A DNA stretch of 64,000 nucleotides from Amanita rubescens. Taxonomy: Eukaryota; Basidiomycota; Agaricomycetes; Agaricales; Amanitaceae. The notes under the pieces are model-generated. The model saw only the letters and a program-made list of their open reading frames with translations, ran no database searches and was not told where the DNA came from. Location of the stretch: the NCBI GenBank assembly GCA_015039365.1, contig WION01000066.1, positions 141,430 through 205,429 on the forward strand, in the 5' to 3' direction. Each line of letters begins with the position of its first letter. Positions within the stretch are counted from its first letter, which is position 1. Of the stretch, positions 1 through 10,860 are shown piece after piece. The position numbers and the translations under genes are program-made.

Positions 1-1487
1 GGTATCAAAATCATGCTTCGGCCGGATATATGGGATGAGCTTAACGGCGCCATTGATGTGAGGTGTCAGGATGGATAGTCTTCCAACCCACCGTTCACAA
101 GGACAATCACTCGTTCCTCAAGCCACCAGGTTTCGGGTGGCCAAACCGGTTCATTTCATCAAAACTCCAGCGGCGACCACAACCCATCGGGTCCTAGTCA
201 CAATGTAGGACTCAATATGGACTGGCCTTTTCAAACTCAAGCGCCTCAAGCCATCCCAACGAATGTAGTCGACCCATCCTGCGAATTACATAAACAAGAG
301 CCGTGGCTCGAAAAAGTCATACTGGAAGACGTTTTCAGAGCAACAGCTCCCGTGCGTATTACTCATTCTCGAGCTGCCTCACCTGATTGGGCTCGTAACA
401 TCAGCTTCACCCTTCCGATCCAATTAACGTCATGCTTCTACACTTGGTGAGATATCACTCATGATTCAGAATGCGGATTAATGACCCTGTTGAAACAGAA
501 ACCAGAGGCCAGTGTAGCACTCGTGCACGACAGCGTGTGGTGTGATCAGTTGCCGCCTGTAAGCACGAGCCTTTGGTAACGGGTTGCGAGATACTTAAGT
601 CCGCTGCAGGATTTTATGGAAGACCCTCTAAATCCTAAGATCGATCGCTTACTAGAAAACGTAAAGCGTTCTTACAAGGCAATGATCGACGAGTATGGTA
701 ATGTATTTTATTATCATTTATGACCAGGATGCTTACATTTTACGCAGAGAGCGTTGTTCTAATCAAGTAAGTCTACTTTCTGGCTTTATTTTACCTGCAT
801 TTGATCTATCATACCATTAACAGCATAGAATTAGACTCAAAACCGAAGGTAAGACAAACTTTTTATTTTTGAGGCCATGGTGTCTAAAATGGAAGGTTTT
901 TATGCAGTATGACTTCGATGCCTCTCACCCCATCATTGGTTCGTTTTTACTTTTGTTCAAGTTTCAAAAGTAACAAAGATAATAGGAGGTCAGGACGACG
1001 AGGATATTTTGATGACGGAACCACCATTACGAGGCTCTTACGTAACCTCGTTGAACGACCTCCCGCAGAGTTTGCCAGCAAGAGCGCCTACAATCCCCTC
1101 CGACTGGAAAAATAAATACATCGAGACTTCAGCAGGGAGTACTCTGGTTTCTAGTGTGAGTAATCTCCGTGATGATTTTTGCTTTGTATGGATCTCAAAG
1201 GCTAGCAGGACATTGGCACATGCTATCGCACGTGGCTTAATAACCACGCCGGAATGCAAAAATTAGGAAAAGTTGAATACATCAATGAAGAGACCAAAGA
1301 AGGTAGTCAACGCACCTGGAAGTCAACTGTTCAGAGTACGTCTTCCATCCGATGAGATGAACATTTTAATAATTTTGTTTCAGTGAACGGTAAATACATG
1401 GGCTCTGGGGAGGGCTCTAAGAAAGCGGAGGCCAAAGAGATGGCTGCTAAGCAAGCCTTGGTTAGTCTAGGCGTGAATATTGAATAG
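1..1487 (+). CDS. Orphan Agaricomycete core protein fused to a C-terminal dsRBD (5' end outside window)
   Basis: Function unknown. The start lies outside the window. The first codons encode the family motif KIMLRPDIWDEL, also present in the genes at 43.4 and 55.4 kb. Following paralogue-supported introns, the core continues through LHPSDPINVMLLHL, KPEASVALVHDSVWCDQL and DFMEDPLNPK to the family segment GGQDDEDILMTE. It then splices (donor at 1156, acceptor before 1209) in frame into a complete dsRBD: WLNNHAGMQKLGKVEYI, then GSGEGSKKAEAKEMAAKQAL, ending LGVNIE at 1485-1487. The dsRBD is interrupted by an intron at 1336-1383. One in-frame TAG lies at 76-78. A GTGAGG donor at 58 and a CAG acceptor ending at 129 would remove it as a 72-nt in-frame intron, so the gene may be intact or may be a pseudogene. 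If the core is dead, an ATG at 1012 could still express a 124-residue dsRBD protein. Confidence 0.6.
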
Positions 1488-2046
1488 TTGATTCCGTACT
1501 CTTGCTTTGCCATCTTGTAAGGAACTTTTAGCACGACTGCCGCCCACGAATTCGCTGAGATTCGGGAGTTCGGCAGAAGCACAGCCACAACAGATCCCGA
1601 GCCAAATATTGACGATTGTGGAACTCGCTTTGTCCTCAAGTGTCCAACCTCTTTCCTTTTCTACAAGCCAGCCTTACTCTCTCGACGTTCCATACACTTA
1701 TACATCTTTTAACAACGTTAATTCTACTTATTTAACCTCGAAAATCCAAGCACACAACGATCCAAAACCAGGTCCCACATGCGCCTACAGCGCAAACAAA
1801 CTTGTTTGACGCACCCCACATGATCACTCGATCACCTTATCATTCTACACGTTGTACTATGATACCATATCAGGCGACGTCAAAAAAAACGTGAACAAGG
1901 AAATACCCGATGCTGAGTCCCAGGATGCGGTGTTCGCACCTCTCTGTCCATTTTGGGGGTCATGAGGATTATGGGCCGTTGAGCCGTCCCACTTGTATAA
2001 ATTCCTGCCATCGTATGCCCAGCGTTTGAACGGAAAACCAGCCGCG
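1488..2046. other. Intergenic spacer with dsRBD-gene 3' repeat
   Basis: No gene is seen. The bases around 1515-1535 (AAGGAACTTTTAGCAC) recur about 170 bases after the dsRBD gene at 7331 (near 7850), so this spacer shares 3' flanking sequence with another member of the dsRBD family. The right part is the promoter region of the next gene. Confidence 0.4.
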
Positions 2047-3804
2047 ATGGGTATGTGTCCTTTCTTTCGACCTTTTTGACTTGTGCTAAAGTGATACTCG
2101 GACGCAGTTTGGCACGCGGATAATTTGAATCTAAGGGATAGGGCGATGCAGCTTGCGTTTGATATTAGAAAATTGCAGAGGAGTGCAAGGGAGAAACTCG
2201 TACCTGTTGAACGACTTGAACAGAAGAAACAAACGGCAGATCAAGTGGATAAAGTTGTGGCGGCGAATGGAGCGAGGGATTTTCCTGACCTCCAGAGAAG
2301 GTTGTTTGGTACTCTGACGCCGCAGGAAAGAGTCATGTATGAGCGCGTAAGTGTCTTTTCATGTCAATGTTCTTGTTCTTGACGCATATATGCAGTTAGT
2401 TGAAAGACTTTTACCTATCGGTCAAACCGTAGATCCTACCCTCGATGTCTATTCTATCCTTTTCTTATTCAGTAAGTCGTCATGTCTTTTTGTACCAACC
2501 TGGTCACTTACTCGTTAATCCAGGTGGATCCATTAATAAAGGTGGCTACCTATTGTGATCGGCAGTTACACGACATTCATTAAGTTTTGTCAGCTGTCAA
2601 CGTCAGCGAAGCCCTACACATAGGTATTAGCCTCTACTTAAGCGTCTGCGATGCTTGCTTACCTCCAATTGCAGCTCACCTCGTCGCAACCATGAGAGAC
2701 TACGCAAGTCAGTTACCCCGCATCTCCACATCTAGGTCCTTGACACCTCATAGGAGCCTTTGTCATCCTGTGCAAATACGGACTCGAGGCCGGAAAATCA
2801 GCTCTCGCTCCGGCCACTCAATCCGCTAAGCTCGTCAACGGTGAGCCTCATGCTCTCAACGCCGCTCCGCTCGAGTCGTGATTCCTTTTCTTCCTAGAAA
2901 TCATCCAAAACGAAGACAAATTAGTCAAGTACGCCTCTAGAGCGGCTTGCCTTCTCAAACTAGTCGCTATCGCCGGACTTGACCCCGACCCGTGGGTTTC
3001 CAACATCTCGGTACGATGCACGCCGTCCGAAAATTATGTTTGTTCTAACAATCTGGAAAGCAAATCTCCTCAGAACAGGTTCAAAAAGAGAAGCTGAAAG
3101 TTGCCGTACACGAGTTATACTTGCGGCGACTAGCTTCTTTGGTGAGTATCTCGCGCTCCCTCCCCCCAAATTCGTGAGCTGATTTGGCACGTCAAGTTCT
3201 TTGAACGGTTATGCGACGCGATCATGGTGTGCTTCCCCCTTCTTGACAAAAGCAAGCCTTCAAGTCTTAACCCTTGCTCATGGTAGCTGCACGACGGCCT
3301 ATTACTGAACTACCTCAACCACCTCACAGGGGGACAACCGATCCACGCCAACGAGGTAACGTGCCTCTTCTTCATCCATTACTAAACATTCTGATGTACC
3401 ACACGCTAGACCGCAAACCTGTTAATGAAAGCCATGATGAACGCATGGTGCAATATTGACATTGCTACATCCGTCAATATGATAGCCGGCACGGATTCGC
3501 GCCGCGATTCGTGGACAGACGCGGATCCTGTATCGTCTGAGGCTGTTCGCCTTTTAGACGAGCTCAAGGCTCAAATCGGGATTGCGCAAGGTTCTCAGGT
3601 TCATTGTGATTTGGCGGGTGTAGTGGGGAATTTGTATTCTGAACCTGATGATGATGAGGTGAGTGACGACGGGCTTGGTTGGTTTTTTGAACAAGGTGGA
3701 CTGACTTGAACGCGCAGACGTTGCCAAAGGAAGATTACGACGTTCAGGCGCAACTACATGATATAGATAGAGTTTTTGTCAAGTTTCTTCCGTATCCTTC
3801 GTGA
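2047..3804 (+). CDS. Uncharacterised soluble protein, 13 short exons
   Basis: I do not recognise this protein. Splicing gives about 360 residues starting MVWHADNLNLRDRAMQLAFD and ending VFVKFLPYPS. All 13 exons join in frame with GT-AG introns of roughly 43-65 nt. Three are tiny: the first exon is 4 nt (ATGG), the fourth is 18 nt, and the exon encoding FFERLCDAIM is 30 nt. The sequence is charged and mostly helical, with no signal peptide or membrane segment. A conserved-looking stretch near the middle reads LLLNYLNHLTGGQPIHANE, and an acidic SEPDDDE patch lies near the C terminus. The start was chosen because the ATGG exon joins the open frame cleanly. It sits between the dsRBD fusion gene and the GFA enzyme and shows no link to either. 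Confidence 0.75.
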
Positions 3805-3932
3805 AAGCATGGGTGTATATCAGAAAACGATGTCTATTATTGGGGTATTTCCGAGTTAACATGCCAGAACGTGTGTGAACATGAATATGGGGAAGAGCTA
3901 AAGTTTTGATTTAGCCTTTGTCGTAATCTCCT

Positions 3933-4452
3933 TTACCCAAGGCTTGCGGGCATGCGTGAACAACTCTCTTCGCGGAACTGCGCGCGTGCCACGTCAGAAT
4001 CGGTCTTTGCGCGGATAAACACCGATAACTCACTCCAATCACAAGAATCATCCACCACGCCCACAGGAACGCCTATAATATCTCCTCCGGGGTTACCAAT
4101 CAACACGTTAGCCCCGCACTGAGAGCAGAACGAGCGAAGAAAAGATCGGCCGCTTTTAGTCGCTTTATCTTCGTATCCAGAGATTTTGTCTTGACCTTGC
4201 GTTATGTGTACGTTCTTTGTCAAAAAATATTCAAATTCAAATTCTGCACGAAGAGAGGGGGAGGAGGGACGCGCGCTGACGAACCTTTGCTTTGAAAAAC
4301 GTATTTGACATAAACACCGACCCGGTTGCTTTTTGACAGTTGACGCAATGGCAGACCATGAAGGTCACCGGGTCACCGGTAATGTCAAACTTGACTGCCC
4401 CGCATAGACACGACGCAGAACGGGTCCTCGGGCCTGAATTTGATTTTGACAT
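3933..4452 (-). CDS. GFA/CENP-V domain protein (glutathione-dependent formaldehyde-activating-like)
   Basis: Predicted zinc-binding GFA-fold protein of 149 residues in two exons (4452-4285 and 4214-3933). The N-terminal exon carries the zinc signature CLCGAVKF, CHCVNCQKATGS, and the second exon carries SFCSQCGANVLI, the spacing typical of the family. The bacterial prototype binds S-hydroxymethyl-glutathione, but most fungal members have no proven substrate, so formaldehyde or another small thiol adduct is only a guess. The first AG after the donor (at 4244) gives a frame error; the next AG, ending at 4215, restores the family sequence FFKAKNVHITQGQDK, and I used that one. No targeting signal is visible. 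Confidence 0.85.
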
Positions 4453-5159
4453 TACGTATGTTGTGGGTGTGGGTGTGGGTATAACTGTTATAACTGTTTA
4501 CAACTGTAGGAGTTCCGAGAGAGTGGGGGGTGGAGGAACAGCTGAGCTATACGTGGTGGACGAAGGGGAGGGGTAAGAATCGCTGTGAGTAAGAATCCAT
4601 AGCCTGAGAGAGAGAGTAACCGGGAGAAATGAACCGTGAATTGCCGACCCTGCTAACCGTGACTCAGACGCCCACGTTCCCGAGAAAGGCTGGGGCCCCG
4701 TGCAAAGACAACCTGGCGCTTGGAACACAAACTCACGAAATTGGAATTTCTGAAAGAATGCAAAGAATGAAGAACGGATAGCTGAACTGCTTTCGAGGGC
4801 CAGGGTTACAAGAGCTCGGGTGGGTCACGGTACTAATGATTCTCTAGTTCTCAGAACTGTGGCTTTCCCCGCATTTCCTCGGAGCCTCCATATCGCCGCA
4901 AGTAGGTTTGCAGGTTTGCGATGACATGTGGGTCTACTAGTATCATCATTATTATCATTATCATGATAACCCACGAACGTTTGCCAAGTTGGAAATCGTC
5001 CACTGCCTGTCGAGGCATTTTTGCGTTCCCGTCGGTATGATCCGAAATGATGCACAAAGCAGGCAAGAATTAGTCCCGGTTTTGATTGGATTTTAAGATG
5101 CCACCGGCGATGAGTGATGCAACTAGTCTGTTTTTTATTTACGCGCGACTCCGCCGGGA
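4453..5159. other. Gene-free spacer
   Basis: No convincing coding sequence on either strand; short open frames lack composition or motifs of real proteins. Contains a short ATTATCATTATCATGATAA-like low-complexity patch near 4950-4970. The left end is presumably the promoter of the GFA gene. Confidence 0.4.
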
Positions 5160-6200
5160 CTGAAACAAGCTAGGAAAAGGGTGTGCTTTGTCCTGTGCTT
5201 GAACAAGCGCGGCGCTTAACAAGGCGCCCAGTTCGGGTCATGTGGGTGGAAATAGTGCGAAGAATGAAATAACAATTGCTACAAATGTCGAAACAAAGTG
5301 CACGGGAACAGGGTCGCGAGTGATATCGCTGTTACAGCCCCGGTAGGCTGAGTTTGCTTTTACATGTGATATTTTTTGCGATACAGATACAGGTTAGGAT
5401 TTCGAGCTCGATCGAGCTCATTCGATGTTTTTTTTTTGTTCTCCCTGGGCAAGCCTAATATCGGCACCGTAAGTCCGAGTTTCAGGTTATGAAATGAGTT
5501 CACTAGCCGGGATTTTAACAGCCGGGAATGGGCGTGCTCGAATCTCGCCCTGTGCTTGAGAACAAGAGCGCCGCCCAAAAGAGACGCTTCGGGTCACGAG
5601 CAGCGCGGAAATAATGCGAAGAATAATTACTCCAAAGCGAACTGCTTCGCAACAGTTCGCAGGTGGAGTTGCTGTTACAGCTCCGGTAGGCAGTATGCGA
5701 TACAGTCATAAGCTCTAAGGGCCAGTACTCGGAAACGGAGAGCTTGGCCCGCTCGAGATTATCTATGCTTTCTTCTCCTTTCCTCGGAGAGCCTAATATC
5801 AATGCCTTTAGGTACTGTACGTTCGACCGTGCTGTTCTGGGACATGAAATGGGCTCACTGGTCGGAACCGGAAAAACCGGAAAAGGGTGTACTTGAGTCT
5901 GGGCCCGTGTGGCCTCATCCTGTTCGAGAACAAGCGTAGCGCTCAAACAGCCACCCTCGAAATCACGAGGTGCGAAACAATGCGAAGAATGTAGAGAGGA
6001 GCGCGGTTTGATATACCTAAACTGCTTTGAATGTCTGTCTAAATGATTAAGTGCAGGTAGTAAGCCAAGCAGTCTGAAATGAGATTGCTGTAAAGTTCCG
6101 GCAGGTGACGTCTTTCGTTACACTTTATTGCGGTATAGTTACAAGCTAGGGCCAGGGAACTAAGGGGGGCTTCCGATATTCCCCTTGATACCGTAAGTCT
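5160..6200. repeat. Three decayed direct repeats of ~360 bp
   Basis: A unit of about 360-366 bp is repeated three times head to tail. Anchors: TGCGAAGAAT near 5256, 5615 and 5981; CTGTTACAGC (or a variant) near 5331, 5671 and 6090; a TCGG(A)CCGTAAGTC-type segment near the end of each unit. Copies differ at many positions, so the array is old. No coding capacity is seen. Parts of the unit (GATAGCGATAA near 6241 and 6485) appear again to the right, so a fourth, shorter copy may extend to about 6560. Confidence 0.6.
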
Positions 6201-7143
6201 AATTCGTGGGATATCATTTACGTGTGGTTCTATAGCATGATAGCGATAAGTGTATCCCGCGGACCATTATCGCATCTGAAACTGGTCCAGATGCGCTGTA
6301 GTTGTGTAGTGCGATGTTTTTACATCTCGATTTGCCCTAACAACAAGATCCGGAATGAAGAAATCCGGTCATTGTATGTTCTGGTATGTAAGATTTCCCT
6401 TTTCCGGTCGGAATTTAAATGCTCATTCGTTTTTTTTTTCGAAGAGCCTGACATCAGCGCCCATAGGTACTTTTCCCTAGCTTGATAGCGATAACCTATT
6501 CTCCGGAACATCATCGAACAATGTAAGCTGAAGTGGCAAGTAATCCACCGCCCACCGCAAGAAGGTGTGCCGTGTTGCATTTCGAATTCCCGGTCCACCG
6601 GGTAGTAGGATCCGAGAAACACGAATGTAACCATTGTACGTTGCAGCAGCCTGAGGCAAGAAGAAGTTCCGGCGGGAATGCGGTGCCAGGCGCCAAGCGT
6701 GGGGCGTCATGACGAGCGGTAAAGCGCCCCATGTACAAATCGGGCATCCGCCGACTGGCATTGCTGTACCACATTGTACAAAACGGGGAGACTTTGTCGG
6801 CCCGCCCTTTCCCAGTATATCTCCATTATACAACAATGGGGTAAATTCTAAATTCGGGTCCAGCAAGATTATGACGTCTGCCCGTATACGCATCACTGAG
6901 GTGATATCATCGGTTTGGCAAGCGTCTAACTCTCGGAAACCCGGGTTTCAATGCCCCGTATTACCCTTTTTTTGAGCTCAGCCTCGGAAAAAGTGCCAGA
7001 ATACCTGAATTTTCTGCACAGTGCTGTTACACGTTTCTAATAGCAAACTTAACGGGAAATGCATCATTCTTGTCCCATAACCGGACACCGGGAGGTGCAA
7101 CCGATCCTTCCTCAACCTCTCCCTGCAGCGGAACTATGCTGTA
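6201..7143. other. Gene-free spacer with partial repeat copies
   Basis: Two segments starting near 6231 and 6477 share GATAGCGATAA and the following 50 bases in altered form, about 246 bp apart. No supported gene on either strand. Confidence 0.35.
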
Positions 7144-7192
7144 GCTGCTATACTATGGTGTCCGATTTGAATGCTGTATGAGGGGTATATAA
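7144..7192 (+). promoter_or_regulatory. Promoter block of dsRBD gene, with TATA box
   Basis: The sequence GCTGCTATACTATGGTGT followed by TGAATGCTGTATG matches the block upstream of the dsRBD genes at 10861, 46420 and 48058. A TATA box (TATATAA) lies at 7186-7192, about 140 bases before the ATG at 7331. Confidence 0.5.
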
Positions 7193-7330
7193 CCTGGTCA
7201 ATTTTGAGGGTGGAAGTCATCTCAGCAAACGCTCCATTCGAAGACATCACAGTTAGTGTCTCATTCCAGCTCGTCGCAGCTAAAATCTCACTCCATTAGA
7301 AGCACCGACTCTATTCCAACGCGATACAAA

Positions 7331-7681
7331 ATGGCACTCGTCAACCCCAGGGGTCCCGAAGACAGTAAGGCATTTGACTTAACCACGGTAAAGAAATATT
7401 GAATCGTGTCAATCCAGACAACGTTAAGCGTCTACATGACTACTCTCGTGCAAAACACATCGGAAAACCCAACTATACTAGTGGGGCTTATAATGGCAAT
7501 CAATGGACGGCCACCGTCCAAAGTGAGTTCCCTCGACGTATCCCTTTCTGTAAAATGACCATGCATAGTCGACGGCACAGACCGTGGTAAGGGAATGGGT
7601 TCTTCTAAGGTGAAGGCCGAGGATGCCGCTGCGGCGCAAGCTTTGCAGACATTTGAAGTGGATTGGGTCGAACCTCGTTAG
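7331..7681 (+). CDS. Small single-domain dsRNA-binding protein (83 aa)
   Basis: Three exons: 7331-7364, 7418-7522 and 7569-7681, giving 83 residues. After a short N terminus (MALVNPRGPED) the protein is one dsRBD and nothing else: helix 1 VKRLHDYSRAK, the strand pair with QWTATVQIDGT, and helix 2 GMGSSKVKAEDAAAAQALQT. In dsRBDs the helix-2 start binds the dsRNA phosphate backbone with a KKxAK-like cluster; here it is SSKVKAED, so one of the usual lysines is replaced and binding may be weaker. Both introns are phase 1 and lie exactly where the other family members have theirs. No catalytic or second RNA-binding domain is present, so a role as competitor, sensor subunit or silencing regulator is possible but unproven. 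Confidence 0.85.
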
Positions 7682-9089
7682 ATGATTTTGACCAAAGATT
7701 ATTCCCGATTAATAGCTGAATACCGTATTGTTACTTAGTAGGCTTGTTATGATGGTTATTCTACATTCAATTTTATAGTAACCAGTTTGTTATCTCATCC
7801 ACTTGGGTCAACATTGGCCGTCTCGACTTCAATCGGACCTGAGTTGGTAAGGAACTTTTAGCACAACGGCTGATGCTGCATTATCTGGCATCTACCGTGA
7901 CGAGAATTTACTTGTATCACGCACTTCGCCATGATAGCCATGTTCTGATCGACTCGGAGGCAAACATGTTCATGTTTTATCAAGTCAGGTCCAACCGGGT
8001 TTTCAATTGAGCGGTCTAGAACCCAACTGAATCATAGCATAGCCTACAACAAGTTGAGCAGTCACACGCGGTATTCGCGGAGACCACTAGTATGGCGGCA
8101 TCATTCGGTATCTAAAAGATTGAAAAACACGGCCGAGGAGACCGGCCGCAGTCTTCTAGAATAGAGCGCAGACAAAGCTAGTAGTCCGGCGGTTAATATA
8201 GATAGCGGACTTGTTCATCGAGTGCTATTAGTATGATGCGGACTCGAACGGGAGTCGGTCACGCGAGGACCTGTCACCGGTGCGAGGTCCTATCATGCCG
8301 TTAATTAATTAATTGACATTACCCATTTCAACAGCTGCAGTACTGGTACTCAGTACTACACATCTTCCGTTCTTCGGGCTTCAAGTTGAACCCTGTACAG
8401 CACGAGGACTTCCGTCGGTATGATGGTCTTCACTAGTTGTGCCTTTCTTGAAAAGAGTTGACAGGCAGTGGGAACACATATGAGTCATATATCATATATC
8501 ATATGTGACTTGCGTAGGTATCGATGGGTATCGTGAAATGCAAAAATTGGCACTCCGCTAGGAAAGCGCTAGTATGGCGGCACCAGGCGGCACGCACAAG
8601 CATTTACGTAACTAGCGTCTCAGCGGTCCAGCCAGTGATTTTTTTGCACCTGAACTGTGGGCTCCACTCAGCTGCATGACAATTTTCCATTCTTCTTCCT
8701 AAACGGTCTTCAATATATCCCACAGGTGTCATGTTGATCCTCAAGAACATGGCAATCCTCGCCTGGATTCGCGTCAGGTATCAGGTTTTTTTTTTTTGCG
8801 GTCAATAAGCAGGTGAAAAGGTTCCATGGAAAGTGATAGTGCGAATTCCCGTACTATTTAGATCTCGAATGCGGAAACCAACACCAAAGTTTACATTCTC
8901 TGTGGTCTCGTCCACATTGCGACCGAAACAATTGTACATTCTATTGAGGTGCGTTGGCGGCAATAGATGCGAGTCCCTGCCTCGCGAGGTGCGCCACTGC
9001 AGCTTCGGTGAATATTGTAGGTCCCATTTGCAAGATAAATAGTGGGCTTTAGGATGGCTACAAACCATCGCTCCTAACGGCCTGGAAAC
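7682..9089. other. Spacer with duplicated upstream region of dsRBD gene
   Basis: No gene is supported. 7850 carries the AAGGAACTTTTAGCAC repeat shared with 1515. A palindromic ATCATATATCATATATCATATG patch lies near 8486-8507. From about 8640 to 9089 the sequence aligns with 12890-13280, the upstream region of the dsRBD pseudogene (shared ATGCGGAAACCA and AGGTGCGTTG words), so this is a duplicated promoter region. Confidence 0.45.
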
Positions 9090-9448
9090 ATGAGCGAACA
9101 GCAGCAGCAGCAACAACAGGACCGTGAGTATCCTATATCATCGAAGCTAGCCAGATCGGCTAAGGATTTATATCCTTTGCCATAGACTATCGCATGTGGC
9201 TTAATAACCACGCCGGAAAGCAAAAATTAGGAAAAGTTGAATACATCGATGAAGAGATCAAAGAAGGTAGCCAACGCACCTGGAAGTCAACCGTTCAAAG
9301 TTCGTCTTCCATCCGATGAGATGAACATTTTAATAATTTTGTTTCAGTAAACGGTACAGACATGGGCTCTGGGGAGGGCTCTAAGAAAGCGGAGGCCAAA
9401 GAGATGGCTGCTAAGCACGCCTTGGTTAATCTAGGCGTGAATGGTTGA
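9090..9448 (+). CDS. Small single-domain dsRNA-binding protein (82 aa)
   Basis: Exons 9090-9123, 9186-9299 and 9348-9448 encode 82 residues. The N terminus is MSEQQQQQQQDH, a glutamine run, followed by a full dsRBD: RMWLNNHAGKQKLGKVEYID, KSTVQINGTDMGSGEG and SKKAEAKEMAAKHALVNLGV. The SKKAEAK cluster at the start of helix 2 is the canonical dsRNA phosphate-binding motif. Exons 2 and 3 and the intron between them are almost identical to the dsRBD tail of the fusion gene at 1209-1487, which marks a recent duplication or conversion. Its paralogue at 46420 is more diverged. No other domain is present. Confidence 0.9.
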
Positions 9449-10860
9449 TTTCGTACTCTTGCAGCGATGTGACCGATGTCGTTGCATCGGTGTTTTCTTG
9501 TGTCTCATTACCGCCTCAGTATACGCACATATATCTTGAATGAATACATTTACTTTGACGAACAGGATTCTCATTCAGGCGCATCAGTAATTATCACTCC
9601 AAGTGATTTGCCTGCAAACGAAGGTCTGAAGGCCAGAGAATGCCTTCACCGACAAGAGACACGCATAGATAAAGTTGGGACGTATCAGTCGGATCGCCAG
9701 CTTTTTGGAGATGCCGTAAGAACGAGCCCGAGTTTATTGCAACTTGAAGCTTTACGTTTGTCCAGTTGAGTGATTCATAAAAGCATCGATGACGCTTAGG
9801 TAGGGCAACCATTGTGAGAAGTCGTGAGCTGGAAGAAAGGGTATACTACCTACTGACAGAGCTTAGAGTAAGCAAAGGAATGACCGTGTTGAGAAGAGTC
9901 GGTGATGCGCATCACACTATCATCGAACCTGCCATAAACTTCGAACTGCCGCTTGCAAGCTTATCATGTTCGCTGGTCCCTTGTTTTCCAAAGCTACATA
10001 TTCAGTTGGCGCATATGCTGGGACCGGTGCGATTGATGTCACATCGTGACGCCTTACTTGACCGGCCCGATCCGGGACCCAAAAAAATCCATTTTGATTA
10101 GCTGTGGTTAATTAACACGCATAACATATCGTTATCAGCGGACTGCCAAGCATTGCAACCTGAAGAGGTAGGTGGTCTATCCAGTGCGGCCACCCACTCA
10201 TTGCAAGATCCGAAAAACCCCACAGAGCACCGGCCCGGGAGGCGGGAATGTGATGTGCAAGCTTCGGGTTGTGTAGCTATGAATGATAACCGACAGAGAA
10301 GGCTGATACATACCACCTCGGATACAATTTGGGGTTTCTCCGCCAAATTGCTGTGTCGTATCATAAGAAATGTGAATCTTTTATATGGCGCCCCCGTCGC
10401 TCTTTCCCGATATATGTACGGCGCATCGAGGTCCAATCAAACACTGCTATGGACAAAATGACGAAATCTATATACAACTTATCAGAAGTGACTCGGACGC
10501 CGATGATCATGGCCTCGATGACTTGACTGGACCGGATCCACGAAGTACCGACCTCGGAATTCCACAGGGCTTGCACTGTTGAGTTCGACGCTCCCAAACA
10601 GGTCCGGAATATCTCGATTTCCTGCTGTTATTCACCTCTATAGCATGATTTATTGCGAATCAATTTTTTTTCCTGTATTGGACACGGGACGTAAAATTCA
10701 TTCTTACCCGATCCTTCACTGCAGAAAAATCACGACTGTAAGTTGCTATAATATGATGTATCGAAAATTCTAATGCTGTAGCATGGTCAGGTTATATAGC
10801 TCGCAAATTGGTAGCAGGAATGTTCAGAACACCAAGAGAAACCCCAGAACGTCAAGATAA
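9449..10860. repeat. Duplicated ~1.4-kb spacer (left copy) upstream of dsRBD gene
   Basis: The spacer matches 46777-48057 over most of its length. Shared landmarks include GTGTCTCATTAC near 9503, GAATGCCTTCA(C/G)CGACAAGAG near 9638, GGATACAATTTGGGGTTTC near 10320 and the promoter block at 10741-10800. A shorter third copy is at 45560-46419. No open reading frame in it is conserved among the copies, so I take it as non-coding. Confidence 0.6.
10741..10800 (+). promoter_or_regulatory. Conserved dsRBD-gene promoter block
   Basis: TGCTATAATATG, then CGAAAATTC, AATGCTGTAGCATGG and a TATA-like GTTATATAGC, ending about 60 bases before the ATG at 10861. The same 60-nt block lies before the genes at 46420 and 48058. 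Confidence 0.5.

Noticed and set aside
4215..4285. Frameshift between the two GFA exons
   Set aside because: Choosing the later AG (ending at 4215) removes the frame error.
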